From Acetobacter ascendens (GTDB lineage: Bacteria > Pseudomonadota > Alphaproteobacteria > Acetobacterales > Acetobacteraceae), in the NCBI RefSeq assembly GCF_001766235.1, contig NZ_CP015164.1:496001-560000 (forward strand): DNA of 64,000 bases. The letters run 5' to 3'. Both the position numbers and the translations under genes were made by a program. The stretch's first letter is position 1. Each line of letters opens with the position of its first letter. Positions 18,214 to 27,075 of the stretch are shown in pieces. The notes beneath the pieces were generated by a model. It was not told where the DNA came from, made no database searches, and saw only the letters and a list, made by a program, of their open reading frames with translations.

Positions 18214-21200
18214 ATGAACGAAATTGTCGTTACCGCGCTTAAAAAGCCGTATACGTTTGTGGTGCTTTCCATCCTGATTCTGGTGTTCGGAATCAGGGGG
18301 ATATTTAATACGCCTACAGACGTATTTCCCAGCATTCGTATTCCTGTTGTGGCAGTGGTCTGGACCTATACGGGCCTGATGCCTGAAGATATGTCTGGCC
18401 GCGTGGTATATTATTACGAACGCGCCCTGACCGCGACCGTGAATAATATCGAGCATATCGAGAGCCAATCGTATTACGGCCGTGGGATTGTGAAGATCTA
18501 CTTCCAGCCCGGTACGGATACATCTGTGGCGCAAACCCAGATTACCTCGGTATCGCAGACAGTTATCAAGCAGATGCCCACGGGTTCCACACCGCCATTG
18601 GTGTTGGCTTATAACGCATCTTCTGTGCCGGTTATCACGTTGCAGGTGTCTTCCACCTCCATGACGGCCTCACAGATTTACGATATGTCCTCCAACCTTA
18701 TCCGCCCTGCGCTTGTTTCCGTGGCGGGGGCTGCCATTCCCAACCCTTACGGGGGGCAGCCGGGCAATATCATGGTGGATCTGGACCCGGTTAAGCTGCT
18801 GGCGCATCGGCTTTCCCCGGTGGATGTCTCTCGTGCGCTGAACAGCCAGAATATTGTGCTGCCTGCGGGTGATCAGCGCATTGGCCCGTTTGACTGGATG
18901 GTTCAGACCAACGCCTCTCCCAAAAACATGGAAGAGCTGAACATGATCCCCATCAAACAGGTGAGGGATGCCGTGGTGCGCTTGCAGGATGTGGCGTGGG
19001 TGCATGCAGGCGGGCCGCCGCAAACCAACCTTGTGCTGGTAAAAGGGCAACAAGGCGTTTTGATCGTCATCATGAAAAGTGGTGATGCCTCTACGCTGGA
19101 TGTTGTGGCGGGGGTTAAAAAGCTGCTGCCGGGCATTGTAAAAACCCTGCCTGAAGGCGTGAGCATCAAAGTGTTGAATGATGCCTCCACCTTCGTGAAG
19201 GAATCCGTGCAGGATGTGGTGCGTGAAATGCTCACTGCCGCATGCCTGACAGGGCTTGTGGTGCTGCTGTTTCTGGGGTCTTGGCGGTCTACTGTTATTA
19301 TTGCCACCTCCATTCCGCTGGCCATGCTCTGCTCTGTTATCGGGCTGGGATGGGCCGGGCAGACCATCAACGTCATGACACTGGGTGGCTTGGCGCTGGC
19401 CGTGGGTATTTTGGTGGATGACGCCACGGTGATGATCGAAAATATCGATGCGCACCTTGAGATGGAGAAGGATCTGGAAACGGCCATTATTGATGCCGCC
19501 AACCAGATTGTTATTCCCACCTTTGTGTCCACCATGTGTATCTGCATTGTGTGGATGCCGCTGTTCCAGCTTACGGGTGTTGCGGGCTGGCTGTTCATGC
19601 CGATGGCCGAAGCCATCATTTTTGCCATGATCGCCTCTTTCATTCTGTCCCGAACACTGGTGCCCACTATGGCCAAATACATGCTGGCGGCACAGGTGGC
19701 GGCCCATGCGCATGGGCCGCAGGAACCCAAAACCATTTTTGGCCGCTTTCAGCGTGGGTTTGAGCGCAAGTTCGAGCAGTTCCGGCACCGGTATCACGAA
19801 TTGCTTTCGCATCTGGTGGCAACGCGCGGCACTTTTGTACCGGTGTTTGTGCTGTGCTCTCTTGGCTCCTTGGGGCTGCTGTTCTTTGTGGGGCAGGATT
19901 TCTTCCCCGAAGTGAACTCGGATGCCATTGCCCTGCATATGCGTGCGCCCATTGGCACAAGGCTGGAGGAATCCGGTAAGATTTCTCAGTTAGTGAATGA
20001 TGAGATCGAACGCACACTGCCGGGGCAAGTAGAAGGGCTGGTTGATAACTGCGGCTTGCCATTTAGCCCGCTGAACCAAGCCTATATTCCAACGCCAACT
20101 GTGGGCACGCAGGATTGCGATATTACGGTTTCTCTTAAAAATCCGGCATCTCCTGTGGCGGAATATCGGCGGCTTTTGCGCCATAATCTGAATATGAAAT
20201 TCCCCGGCACACAGTTCTCCTTCCTGCCGGGGGATCTGACAGCTAAAATCCTGAACTTCGGTCTGCCATCACCTATTGATGTGCAGGTGATTGGGCGCAA
20301 CCTGTCGGAAAACTTCCGTTTTGCGAACCGTCTGGCAGAACGCCTGCGCCATGTTACGGGCCTGACAGATGTGTTTGTGCAACAGCCCATGACCACGCCG
20401 ACACTTATGGTGAATACCCGCCGAACCTATGCATTGGGCACCGGTATTACAGAATCCGATGTAGCCAATAACGCACTGGTTTCTCTGTCTGGTAGTTCTC
20501 AGGTGGGGCAGGTGTACTGGCTGGATACCAAAACAGGTGTCTCGCATCTGATTGATATTCAAACACCGGCACCTTTCCTCCAAACCATGAATGATCTGGA
20601 AATCACGCCTGTTGATAAAGGGGATGGCAACCCATCAGGCCAAGACCCGCAAATTTTGGGTGGTTTGAGCAAGATTGATCAGATTGGCACCCCGGCGGAG
20701 GTGGCGCATTACAACATCATGCCGGTGTTTGATATTTACGCCACAAACGAAGGGATAGATCTTGGCACTGTCTCGCGCGAGGTTTCGCGTATTGTAGATG
20801 AAGCGCAGGGCGATCTGCCTCATGGTTCCTCCCTCAGCGTGCTGGGGCAGGCTATCACCATGAACAGTGCCTATGTGCAGTTGCTGGGTGGCTTGGCCAT
20901 GTCTGTGCTGCTGGTTTACCTGCTGATTGTGGTGAACTTTCAGTCTTGGCTAGATCCGTTCATCATCATCACCGCATTGCCCGGTGCGCTGGCTGGTATT
21001 TCATGGAGCTTGTTTCTTACGCACACCACGCTTTCTGTGCCTGCGCTTACAGGGGCTATTATGTGCATGGGCACCGCCACGGCTAATGCCATTCTGGTGG
21101 TGGCCTTTGCGCGTGAACGGCTGGAAGAGCACGGTGATGCCATTAAGGCCGCGTTGGAAGCTGGGTTTGAGCGTATTCGCCCCGTGCTGATGACAGCCTC

Positions 21201-21387
21201 TGCCATGATTATTGGCATGTTGCCCATGTCTTTAAGTAATTCGCAAAACGCACCCTTGGGTAAGGCAGTTATGGGCGGCCTGATAGTGGCAACTGTTGCC
21301 ACTCTGCTGTTCGTGCCCTGCGTATTTGCCATGCTGCACACACGTAAAAAACCGCATGAAACCGAACAAGAGGAAGCTGCCGCATGA
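18214..21387 (+). CDS. RND efflux permease
   Basis: This inner-membrane proton-driven pump has about 1057 residues, the normal RND length. It has the first helix, a periplasmic domain, helices 2-6 with the proton-relay pair Asp402-Asp403 in GILVDDATVMIENI, a second periplasmic domain, and helices 8-12 ending PMSLSNSQNAPLGKAVMGGL. ATG 18214 has AAGG nine bases upstream; an in-frame TTG at 18205 is the alternative. The adaptor gene overlaps its stop by ATGA. It belongs with the acriflavine-resistance type pumps rather than the MdtBC pair at the window's right end. Substrate unknown. Confidence 0.9.
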   Translation: MNEIVVTALKKPYTFVVLSILILVFGIRGIFNTPTDVFPSIRIPVVAVVWTYTGLMPEDMSGRVVYYYERALTATVNNIEHIESQSYYGRGIVKIYFQPGTDTSVAQTQITSVSQTVIKQMPTGSTPPLVLAYNASSVPVITLQVSSTSMTASQIYDMSSNLIRPALVSVAGAAIPNPYGGQPGNIMVDLDPVKLLAHRLSPVDVSRALNSQNIVLPAGDQRIGPFDWMVQTNASPKNMEELNMIPIKQVRDAVVRLQDVAWVHAGGPPQTNLVLVKGQQGVLIVIMKSGDASTLDVVAGVKKLLPGIVKTLPEGVSIKVLNDASTFVKESVQDVVREMLTAACLTGLVVLLFLGSWRSTVIIATSIPLAMLCSVIGLGWAGQTINVMTLGGLALAVGILVDDATVMIENIDAHLEMEKDLETAIIDAANQIVIPTFVSTMCICIVWMPLFQLTGVAGWLFMPMAEAIIFAMIASFILSRTLVPTMAKYMLAAQVAAHAHGPQEPKTIFGRFQRGFERKFEQFRHRYHELLSHLVATRGTFVPVFVLCSLGSLGLLFFVGQDFFPEVNSDAIALHMRAPIGTRLEESGKISQLVNDEIERTLPGQVEGLVDNCGLPFSPLNQAYIPTPTVGTQDCDITVSLKNPASPVAEYRRLLRHNLNMKFPGTQFSFLPGDLTAKILNFGLPSPIDVQVIGRNLSENFRFANRLAERLRHVTGLTDVFVQQPMTTPTLMVNTRRTYALGTGITESDVANNALVSLSGSSQVGQVYWLDTKTGVSHLIDIQTPAPFLQTMNDLEITPVDKGDGNPSGQDPQILGGLSKIDQIGTPAEVAHYNIMPVFDIYATNEGIDLGTVSREVSRIVDEAQGDLPHGSSLSVLGQAITMNSAYVQLLGGLAMSVLLVYLLIVVNFQSWLDPFIIITALPGALAGISWSLFLTHTTLSVPALTGAIMCMGTATANAILVVAFARERLEEHGDAIKAALEAGFERIRPVLMTASAMIIGMLPMSLSNSQNAPLGKAVMGGLIVATVATLLFVPCVFAMLHTRKKPHETEQEEAAA

Positions 21388-22736
21388 CCCAAGAGCATCC
21401 AGACGCTTCAGGGCCTCAATCTCCCACGCCGGCTGGCAGCACACGTAAACGCAAGATCGGGTTTGTGGCTGTTGGTGGGGTTGCCATCCTGCTGGCAGTG
21501 GTGGGTATTGTTCAGCGCCACACGCAGTATGTTAATCTGGCGCATGAAACGGCACATAACGCTATTCCATCCGTGCAGGTTATCTTCCCCCAGCCGGGGC
21601 CAGATGAACGCACGCTTTCCCTGCCAGCCAATATAGCCGCGTGGTATCAGGCGCCCATTTATGCGCAGGTCTCTGGCTATGTGAAAATGTGGTACAAAGA
21701 TTTTGGCGCCAAGGTGAAGGCAGGCGATGTGCTGGCCGAAATTGATACACCGGGATTAGATGCCCAGTTTGCCGCTGCCAAAGCCAACCTGAATGTGGCG
21801 CTGGCGCGGTACAAGCTGGCCCAGATTACAGCAAAACGCTGGAAGGCCCTGCAGGGTACGCAAGCTGTTTCTCAGCAGGAAGTAGATGTACAGGCAGCGA
21901 ATGCCGAGGCCCAGAAGGCCGAGGTAGAAGCCGCCCAGCATGATGTAGAACGTTATGCCGCGCTGGAAGCATTTAAGAAGATTGTTGCGCCGTTTGATGG
22001 CGTTGTTACATCGCGCTTGGCGGATGTGGGGGATTACGTCAACGCCGGACGTGGGGATATAGATGCCCACGGCAATGCTACCGAGCTGTTTAGTGTGGCA
22101 GATGTGCATGCCATGCGTGTGTTTGTGGCCGTACCGCAGGATTATGCAGATATTATCTCCCCTCGGTTGGAGGCGGATTTAAGTATTCCGCAATATCCTG
22201 AACGCACCTTCCGGGCGCATTTTCTGGCTACGGCATCGGCCTTTAATGCCTCCACCCGTACCGTCACAACAGAATTGACGCTGGACAATAAATCCGGAGA
22301 GTTGTGGCCTAATTCCTATGCCACTGCCACGTTCCATGCTCCCGGTGATACGGAAGAACTGATTCTACCATTGGGCGCCATTGTATTCAGAGCAGAAGGT
22401 ACGCAGGTTGCGCTGGTGGATGATACCAACCACGTGCATCTCGTAAGCGTCACACTGGGCACCAACTTTGGCACAACAGTGCAAATTCTGCGCGGTGTGA
22501 AAAAAACGGATCGGGTTATTAATAACCCATCCGCAGGCCTGCTGGATGGGCAGGAAGTACGCATTGTTAAGGGCACGCCCGGCTATAACCTGCCTAGCAC
22601 GCCGCCTGCGGCCAAAAAAGCAGAACCCCAAAAGCCAGTTCCTCCCACCAAATCATCCGAACAGGAGGAAGGAGATGACACCCGCGCAATGCCCGATGAC
22701 AGCGCGGATGCCTCTGAAGCTGGGGCCCGCCCATGA
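21384..22736 (+). CDS. RND efflux periplasmic adaptor (membrane fusion protein)
   Basis: The adaptor links the inner-membrane pump to the outer-membrane channel. In 450 residues it shows an N-terminal membrane anchor (IGFVAVGGVAILLAVVGIV), the lipoyl halves around APIYAQVSGYVKMWYKDFG and KIVAPFDGVVTSRLADVG, an alpha-helical hairpin between them rich in Ala/Gln/Glu, beta-barrel strands, and an acidic, Pro/Lys/Glu-rich tail of about 55 residues that is longer than usual. The start overlaps the permease stop by four bases and the stop overlaps the next gene by four bases, so all three are coupled. Confidence 0.9.
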   Translation: MTQEHPDASGPQSPTPAGSTRKRKIGFVAVGGVAILLAVVGIVQRHTQYVNLAHETAHNAIPSVQVIFPQPGPDERTLSLPANIAAWYQAPIYAQVSGYVKMWYKDFGAKVKAGDVLAEIDTPGLDAQFAAAKANLNVALARYKLAQITAKRWKALQGTQAVSQQEVDVQAANAEAQKAEVEAAQHDVERYAALEAFKKIVAPFDGVVTSRLADVGDYVNAGRGDIDAHGNATELFSVADVHAMRVFVAVPQDYADIISPRLEADLSIPQYPERTFRAHFLATASAFNASTRTVTTELTLDNKSGELWPNSYATATFHAPGDTEELILPLGAIVFRAEGTQVALVDDTNHVHLVSVTLGTNFGTTVQILRGVKKTDRVINNPSAGLLDGQEVRIVKGTPGYNLPSTPPAAKKAEPQKPVPPTKSSEQEEGDDTRAMPDDSADASEAGARP

Positions 22737-24343
22737 GGAAGGGGAACATTCTGCCGCGTAACGTCACACATATTCTATTGGTAGGGGTGGCTACATCAGC
22801 CTTGGTGGGCTGTGATATGGCCCCGCGCTATAAGCCTGCGCAGTTTGTGCTGCCTGATAACTGGAGCGGGCAGGGCGTAATGAAGCCTGCACATCCATCG
22901 GATAGCGCCATGCGTCCGGATTGGTGGACAATGCTGGGTGATCCGGTGTTGAACCAGTTGGAAGATCAGGCCATGCGTCTGAACCCGGATTTGCAGGCGC
23001 AGGCAGAAGCGTTCATGCAATCGCGCGATATGGCGGCGGAAGCCAAATCTCACCTCTATCCGCAGTTGAATGGCGCGGCGAGCGGGGAAAAATATAAAGG
23101 CTCACAACACAGGCTCTGGCATGAGGCCGGGGCAACCGGGCCGATGTATATGTCGTCCGAGCAGTATTCGGCCACCGCAACGTGGGAGCCGGATTTTTGG
23201 TCTGCTATCCGCAACCGTATCCGTATGGCCAAGCAGGGTGTGCAGGAAGATGCTGCCAATTATGCCTCAGCACGTTTGAGCCTACAGGCAGAGCTGGCAT
23301 CGGATTACGTTATTCTGCGCGGGTTAGATGCGCAGGATGCGGTGTACAAGGATTCCATCCGGTATTACCAAACAGCCGTGCAGGTTACGCGCATGCGTCT
23401 GGCCGGGGCAATTGCTCCGGGTATGGATGTTTCCCGTGCAGAAGCCCAGCTTTACACCACACAGGCGCAGGAAACAGATATCCGTACCCAGCGTGATGTT
23501 ATGGAACATGCCATTGCTGTGCTGGTAAATCAGGCTCCGGCCTCGTTCCACATCGCGCCGGTTACAAAGCTGACGTTTGAAGAGAAAGAGCCACCCATAG
23601 CGCTGCCTTCTACCTTGCTAGAACGCAGGCCGGATATTGCTGCGGCAGAGCGGCGTATGGCCCAGGCCAATAGAACCATAGGCGTATCTCGCGCGGCGTT
23701 TTATCCGCACGTTACATTTAACGCCATGACAGGCTTTATGGATAACGGGTTCGATCTGGCCTCGCTGTACAACGCCATGTACCAGTTTGGGGCGCAAGCT
23801 GTGCTGCCGTTGTTTCAAGGTGGTCTGCGGCGAGCAGAATTGCAGCGCACATGGTCAGGCTACCGGCAAACGGAAGACCTTTACCGTGCCACGGTGCTGG
23901 ATGCTTTTCAGGAAGTGGAAGACAACCTAACGCGCACCAACCGTTTAAAAACGCAGGTGAAGCAGGAAAGTAACGCTGTAGATGCGGCCTTGCGCACGCA
24001 GGGTATGACGATGGTGCTATATACTGGCGGGCTCACCAATTATTTGGATGTTGTGGTGGCGCAGGTGGCGGCGTTGAACGCGCGCATTTCATTGGTGCAG
24101 GCGCAAACCCGGCAGGTGGATGCACGTGTGCAACTTGTGCGTGCCCTTGGGGGCGGGTGGTCTCGTAGCCAATTGCCGCATGGTGAGGAAACCATCATGC
24201 CTTTCAAGCCCTTGCAATATGAAAATCTGCGGCATGCAGCCCCATTGGGCGGCATTAGCACCCAGACAGATCCGGTTTCCAATGATCTGACAGGCGGCAT
24301 GAAAAACACACAACCACTTGACACACAGCCAGCGCCCCGGTAA
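22733..24343 (+). CDS. NodT-family RND outer-membrane lipoprotein
   Basis: This outer-membrane channel component has 536 residues. The N-terminus carries a lipoprotein signal with lipobox LVGC, so Cys would be lipidated. The family signatures follow: DWWTMLGDPVLNQLEDQAM, two outer-membrane-efflux repeats, and LLERRPDIAAAERRMAQAN in the middle. It is the last gene of the permease-adaptor-channel operon. A tail of about 60 residues after ALGGGWSRSQ is extra compared with the second NodT-type protein of this window. The stop lies about 100 bases before rplK. Confidence 0.9.
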   Translation: MRKGNILPRNVTHILLVGVATSALVGCDMAPRYKPAQFVLPDNWSGQGVMKPAHPSDSAMRPDWWTMLGDPVLNQLEDQAMRLNPDLQAQAEAFMQSRDMAAEAKSHLYPQLNGAASGEKYKGSQHRLWHEAGATGPMYMSSEQYSATATWEPDFWSAIRNRIRMAKQGVQEDAANYASARLSLQAELASDYVILRGLDAQDAVYKDSIRYYQTAVQVTRMRLAGAIAPGMDVSRAEAQLYTTQAQETDIRTQRDVMEHAIAVLVNQAPASFHIAPVTKLTFEEKEPPIALPSTLLERRPDIAAAERRMAQANRTIGVSRAAFYPHVTFNAMTGFMDNGFDLASLYNAMYQFGAQAVLPLFQGGLRRAELQRTWSGYRQTEDLYRATVLDAFQEVEDNLTRTNRLKTQVKQESNAVDAALRTQGMTMVLYTGGLTNYLDVVVAQVAALNARISLVQAQTRQVDARVQLVRALGGGWSRSQLPHGEETIMPFKPLQYENLRHAAPLGGISTQTDPVSNDLTGGMKNTQPLDTQPAPR

Positions 24344-24419
24344 GCGCGGCACTTCTGATCGGAACGCGGGAGATTCTTGTCTGCGCCCTGTGCGTGGTGC
24401 GGAATCGGAAGAACCGCGG

Positions 24420-24446
24420 TCCGGGTTCATTTTGAGGAGTCCCGGA
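24420..24446 (+). promoter_or_regulatory. Hairpin enclosing the rplK ribosome-binding site
   Basis: TCCGGG (24420-24425) can pair with CCCGGA (24441-24446), leaving a 15-base loop that contains GAGGAG, the ribosome-binding site of rplK, one base before the ATG. In many bacteria ribosomal protein L1 represses its own L11-L1 message through a leader structure. This hairpin is a candidate for that site, though the stem is short and no L1-site signature was verified. Confidence 0.4.
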
Positions 24447-24447
24447 T

Positions 24448-24882
24448 ATGGCCAAAAAAGTTGTTGGCTACATCAAACTTCAGATCCCCGCTGGTAAGGC
24501 TAATCCTTCCCCGCCGGTTGGTCCGGCACTGGGTCAGCGCGGTCTGAACATCATGGAATTCTGTAAGGCATTTAACGCCAAGACCCAGGGTCTTGAGCCG
24601 GGTATGCCGATTCCGGTGGTTATCACCGCATATGCAGACCGTACGTTCAGCTTCATCACCAAAACCCCGCCGAACACTTACTTCCTGCTGAAGGCCGCCA
24701 AGATTTCTAAGGGCAGCCAGACAGTTGGTAAGGGTGGCAGCGTTGGTAAAGTGACCATGAGCCAGCTTCGTGAAATTGCTGAACAGAAACAGCAGGACAT
24801 GAACGCAAACGATCTGGATGGCGCAGTGCGCATGCTGGTCGGCTCTGCCCGCTCCATGGGCATCGATGTGGTGGAGGGCTAA
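24448..24882 (+). CDS. rplK: 50S ribosomal protein L11
   Basis: L11 forms the GTPase-associated centre of the large subunit with 23S rRNA and the L10-L7/L12 stalk. The 144-residue product is standard length, with the N-terminal signature [20 protein letters not shown] and the C-terminal rRNA-binding domain ([24 protein letters not shown]). It begins the rplK-rplA pair, six bases before rplA. The usual neighbours secE and nusG are absent upstream; an efflux operon is there instead. Confidence 0.97.
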   Translation: MAKKVVGYIKLQIPAGKANPSPPVGPALGQRGLNIMEFCKAFNAKTQGLEPGMPIPVVITAYADRTFSFITKTPPNTYFLLKAAKISKGSQTVGKGGSVGKVTMSQLREIAEQKQQDMNANDLDGAVRMLVGSARSMGIDVVEG

Positions 24883-24888
24883 TCTATC

Positions 24889-25581
24889 ATGGCAAAGAAC
24901 AAGCGTCTCGCCGCTGCGCGTGCCAAGGTTGAAGCTGGTAAAGTTTACGGTGTTGATGAAGCTGTTGCGCTGGTAAAAGGCAATGCAACAGCCAAGTTTG
25001 ACGAAACCGTTGAAATTGCACTGAACCTGGGTATTGACCCACGTCATGCAGACCAGATGGTTCGTGGCTTTGTTTCCCTGCCGAATGGCACGGGCAAAAC
25101 CCTGCGCGTTGCCGTGTTTGCACGTGGCCCGAAAGCTGAAGAAGCTCAGGCTGCTGGTGCAGACATCGTGGGTGCAGAAGACCTGATGGAAAAAGTGCAA
25201 GCTGGCGAAATCAACTTCGACCACTGCATTGCTATGCCTGACATGATGGCCCTTGTGGGTCGTCTGGGTAAGATCCTCGGCCCGCGTGGGCTGATGCCGA
25301 ACCCCAAGCTGGGCACCGTGACCATGAACGTAAAGGGCGCTGTTGAAGCGGCTAAGTCTGGTCAGGTTGAATATCGCGCTGAAAAGAGCGGTATTGTGCA
25401 TGCTGGCGTTGGCAAGGCTTCCTTCAGCGAAGATAAGCTGGCTGAAAACGTGCGTGCATTTATTGATGCCGTGCAGAAGGCCCGTCCGTCTGGCGCAAAA
25501 GGTGCTTACATGAAGAAGGGCGCTCTGTCCTCCACCATGGGCCCGGGCGTTCAGTTGGATCTCTCTGCCTTCGCTGGTTGA
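24889..25581 (+). CDS. rplA: 50S ribosomal protein L1
   Basis: L1 forms the mobile stalk near the E-site and in many bacteria represses its own operon. The 230-residue product carries the signature [16 protein letters not shown] and the paired domains around it, including [18 protein letters not shown]. The start lies six bases after the rplK stop, typical of translational coupling. A 279-base leader separates it from rplJ. Confidence 0.97.
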   Translation: MAKNKRLAAARAKVEAGKVYGVDEAVALVKGNATAKFDETVEIALNLGIDPRHADQMVRGFVSLPNGTGKTLRVAVFARGPKAEEAQAAGADIVGAEDLMEKVQAGEINFDHCIAMPDMMALVGRLGKILGPRGLMPNPKLGTVTMNVKGAVEAAKSGQVEYRAEKSGIVHAGVGKASFSEDKLAENVRAFIDAVQKARPSGAKGAYMKKGALSSTMGPGVQLDLSAFAG

Positions 25582-25860
25582 GAAAGAATGACGCTGCGCC
25601 AGCTTTCGGGTTGGCGTGGTGCATGAAGGGGTGGTTACGGCTGCTCCTTCTTCCTGTCCGAGACCGTGCGCAACTTCGGTTTTAATCAGCCTTCGGGTTG
25701 GCGAACGGTAAGACGGGAATGCTGGTTACAGGTCGTATTTACGGCACGCCAGATATTCCGTTTCAAGGACAGGCGAGCGGGTTTCGTTATGTATAGCGAA
25801 ACCTAAAGGGCAACCCGTTCTGTTGGGCGCAAGCTTGATGGAACAAGACGGAGACGGGAT
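25582..25860 (+). promoter_or_regulatory. rplJ (L10) leader region
   Basis: This gene-free stretch before rplJ is rich in possible stems. One is CGCCA...TGGCG near its start. Another is GGTTTCG at 25780-25786 pairing with CGAAACC at 25797-25803 (seven bases, ten-base loop). A GGAG lies seven bases before the TTG start. In other bacteria L10-L7/L12 binds the corresponding leader to limit synthesis, so this is probably the autoregulatory leader, perhaps with its own promoter. The assignment is from position and structure only. Confidence 0.5.
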
Positions 25861-26379
25861 TTGAACCGTACGGAAAAGAAGGCCTTTATCGCCTCTCTGG
25901 CCACCGTTTTCGCCCAGACGTCCATGGTTGTAGTCACCCGTAATGACGGGCTGACTGTGGCTGCTGTGACGGAACTGCGGCGTAAGGTGCGTGCAGCGGG
26001 TGCGAACTATAAGGTCGCTAAAAACCGGCTGGCAACTCTCGCCCTGGATGGGACCCAGTTCAACGGCATCGCGCCGCTGCTGCAAGGCCCGACCGCGCTT
26101 GCGTGGTCTGAAGACCCTGTGGCTGTGGCTAAGGCTGTCGTTGAGTTCGCCAAAACAAATGACAAGCTTGTGCTGCTTGGTGGTTCTCTTGGTTCTCAGG
26201 TGCTGGACGCCGATGGAATCAAGGCTCTTGCCGAGCTGCCGTCTCTTGATGCGCTGCGCGCGCAGCTCGTGGGTCTTATCTCCACGCCAGCTACGCGTAT
26301 CGCCAGCGTTACTCAGGCGCCGGCAGGCCAGCTTGCACGTGTTTTTGGGGCCTATGCCAAAACGGGTGAAGCTGCCTGA
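25861..26379 (+). CDS. rplJ: 50S ribosomal protein L10
   Basis: L10 anchors the L7/L12 dimers to the large subunit. The 172-residue product shows the N-terminal rRNA-binding region NRTEKKAFIASLATVFA and KVAKNRLATLAL, with a C-terminal helix that binds L7/L12. The start is TTG at 25861, set by GGAGACGGGAT just upstream; no better ATG exists in frame. It is followed after 100 bases by rplL, with a small hairpin (CCTTC...GAAGG) between them. Confidence 0.95.
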   Translation: MNRTEKKAFIASLATVFAQTSMVVVTRNDGLTVAAVTELRRKVRAAGANYKVAKNRLATLALDGTQFNGIAPLLQGPTALAWSEDPVAVAKAVVEFAKTNDKLVLLGGSLGSQVLDADGIKALAELPSLDALRAQLVGLISTPATRIASVTQAPAGQLARVFGAYAKTGEAA

Positions 26380-26479
26380 TTTCATTCCTTCATATGAGGG
26401 GATGTTAAAGAATTTTGCGCTGCCTTCGTGCTTGAAGGTTGCGTTCTGCTAACCAGTATCTATATTAGGAAGTCAAACT

Positions 26480-26857
26480 ATGGCTGATCTTGCTAAGCTT
26501 GTTGACGAACTGTCCGCTCTGACCGTTCTTGAAGCTGCTGAACTTTCCAAGCTGCTCGAAGAAAAATGGGGCGTATCTGCTGCTGCTCCTCCTGTAGCAG
26601 TTGCTGCTGCTGCACCTGGTGCTGCTGCTGCTCCGGCTGAAGAAAAAACCGAATTCACGGTTGTTCTGGCTGGCGCTGGCGACAAGAAGATCAACGTGAT
26701 TAAGGAAATCCGTGGCATCACCGGTCTGGGTCTGAAAGAAGCCAAGGATCTGGTTGAAGGTGCACCGAAGACCGTTAAAGAAGGTGTCAGCAAGGACGAA
26801 GCTGACAAGATCAAAAAGGCTCTTGAAGGCGCCGGGGCAACCGTCGAAGTCAAGTAA
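26480..26857 (+). CDS. rplL: 50S ribosomal protein L7/L12
   Basis: L7/L12 is the multi-copy stalk protein that recruits translational GTPases. The 125-residue product has the N-terminal dimerisation region, a flexible Ala-rich hinge ([13 protein letters not shown]), and the factor-binding domain with [26 protein letters not shown] precedes the ATG. The codons are strongly biased to those of the other highly expressed genes here. Confidence 0.97.
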   Translation: MADLAKLVDELSALTVLEAAELSKLLEEKWGVSAAAPPVAVAAAAPGAAAAPAEEKTEFTVVLAGAGDKKINVIKEIRGITGLGLKEAKDLVEGAPKTVKEGVSKDEADKIKKALEGAGATVEVK

Positions 26858-26938
26858 GTTTGCCAAATTTCTGATGCAAGGCATCGGAGAAATGGGAAAA
26901 AAGGTTTTCGGGTGGGGCATTGTGCCTCTGCCCGTTTG

Positions 26939-27049
26939 CCTGTTTCGGGTTGATCTGAAACAGGAGCCGGGTAAAACCGGTATGGGCTTGAGACCAAAAT
27001 TAGGTCGGACCATCAGGCTCGCGGGACGACCACGGGCATGATGGTCCGA
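26939..27049 (+). promoter_or_regulatory. Structured leader between rplL and rpoB
   Basis: Two clear stems fall in the 218-base gap. CCTGTTTC (26939-26946) pairs with GAAACAGG (26957-26964). TCGGACCATCA (27005-27015) pairs perfectly with TGATGGTCCGA (27039-27049). The second, eleven-base stem ends 17 bases before the rpoB ribosome-binding site. In other bacteria an attenuator or RNA-processing site between rplL and rpoB sets the ratio of stalk protein to polymerase; such a role here is inferred from position. No T-run follows, so processing is as likely as termination. Confidence 0.5.
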
Positions 27050-27075
27050 GATAAATGGGCGGGGCAGGAGCGACG

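Noticed and set aside
27055-27075. Earlier in-frame start for rpoB
   Set aside because: It would consume the ribosome-binding site of ATG 27076 and adds residues not typical of RpoB.
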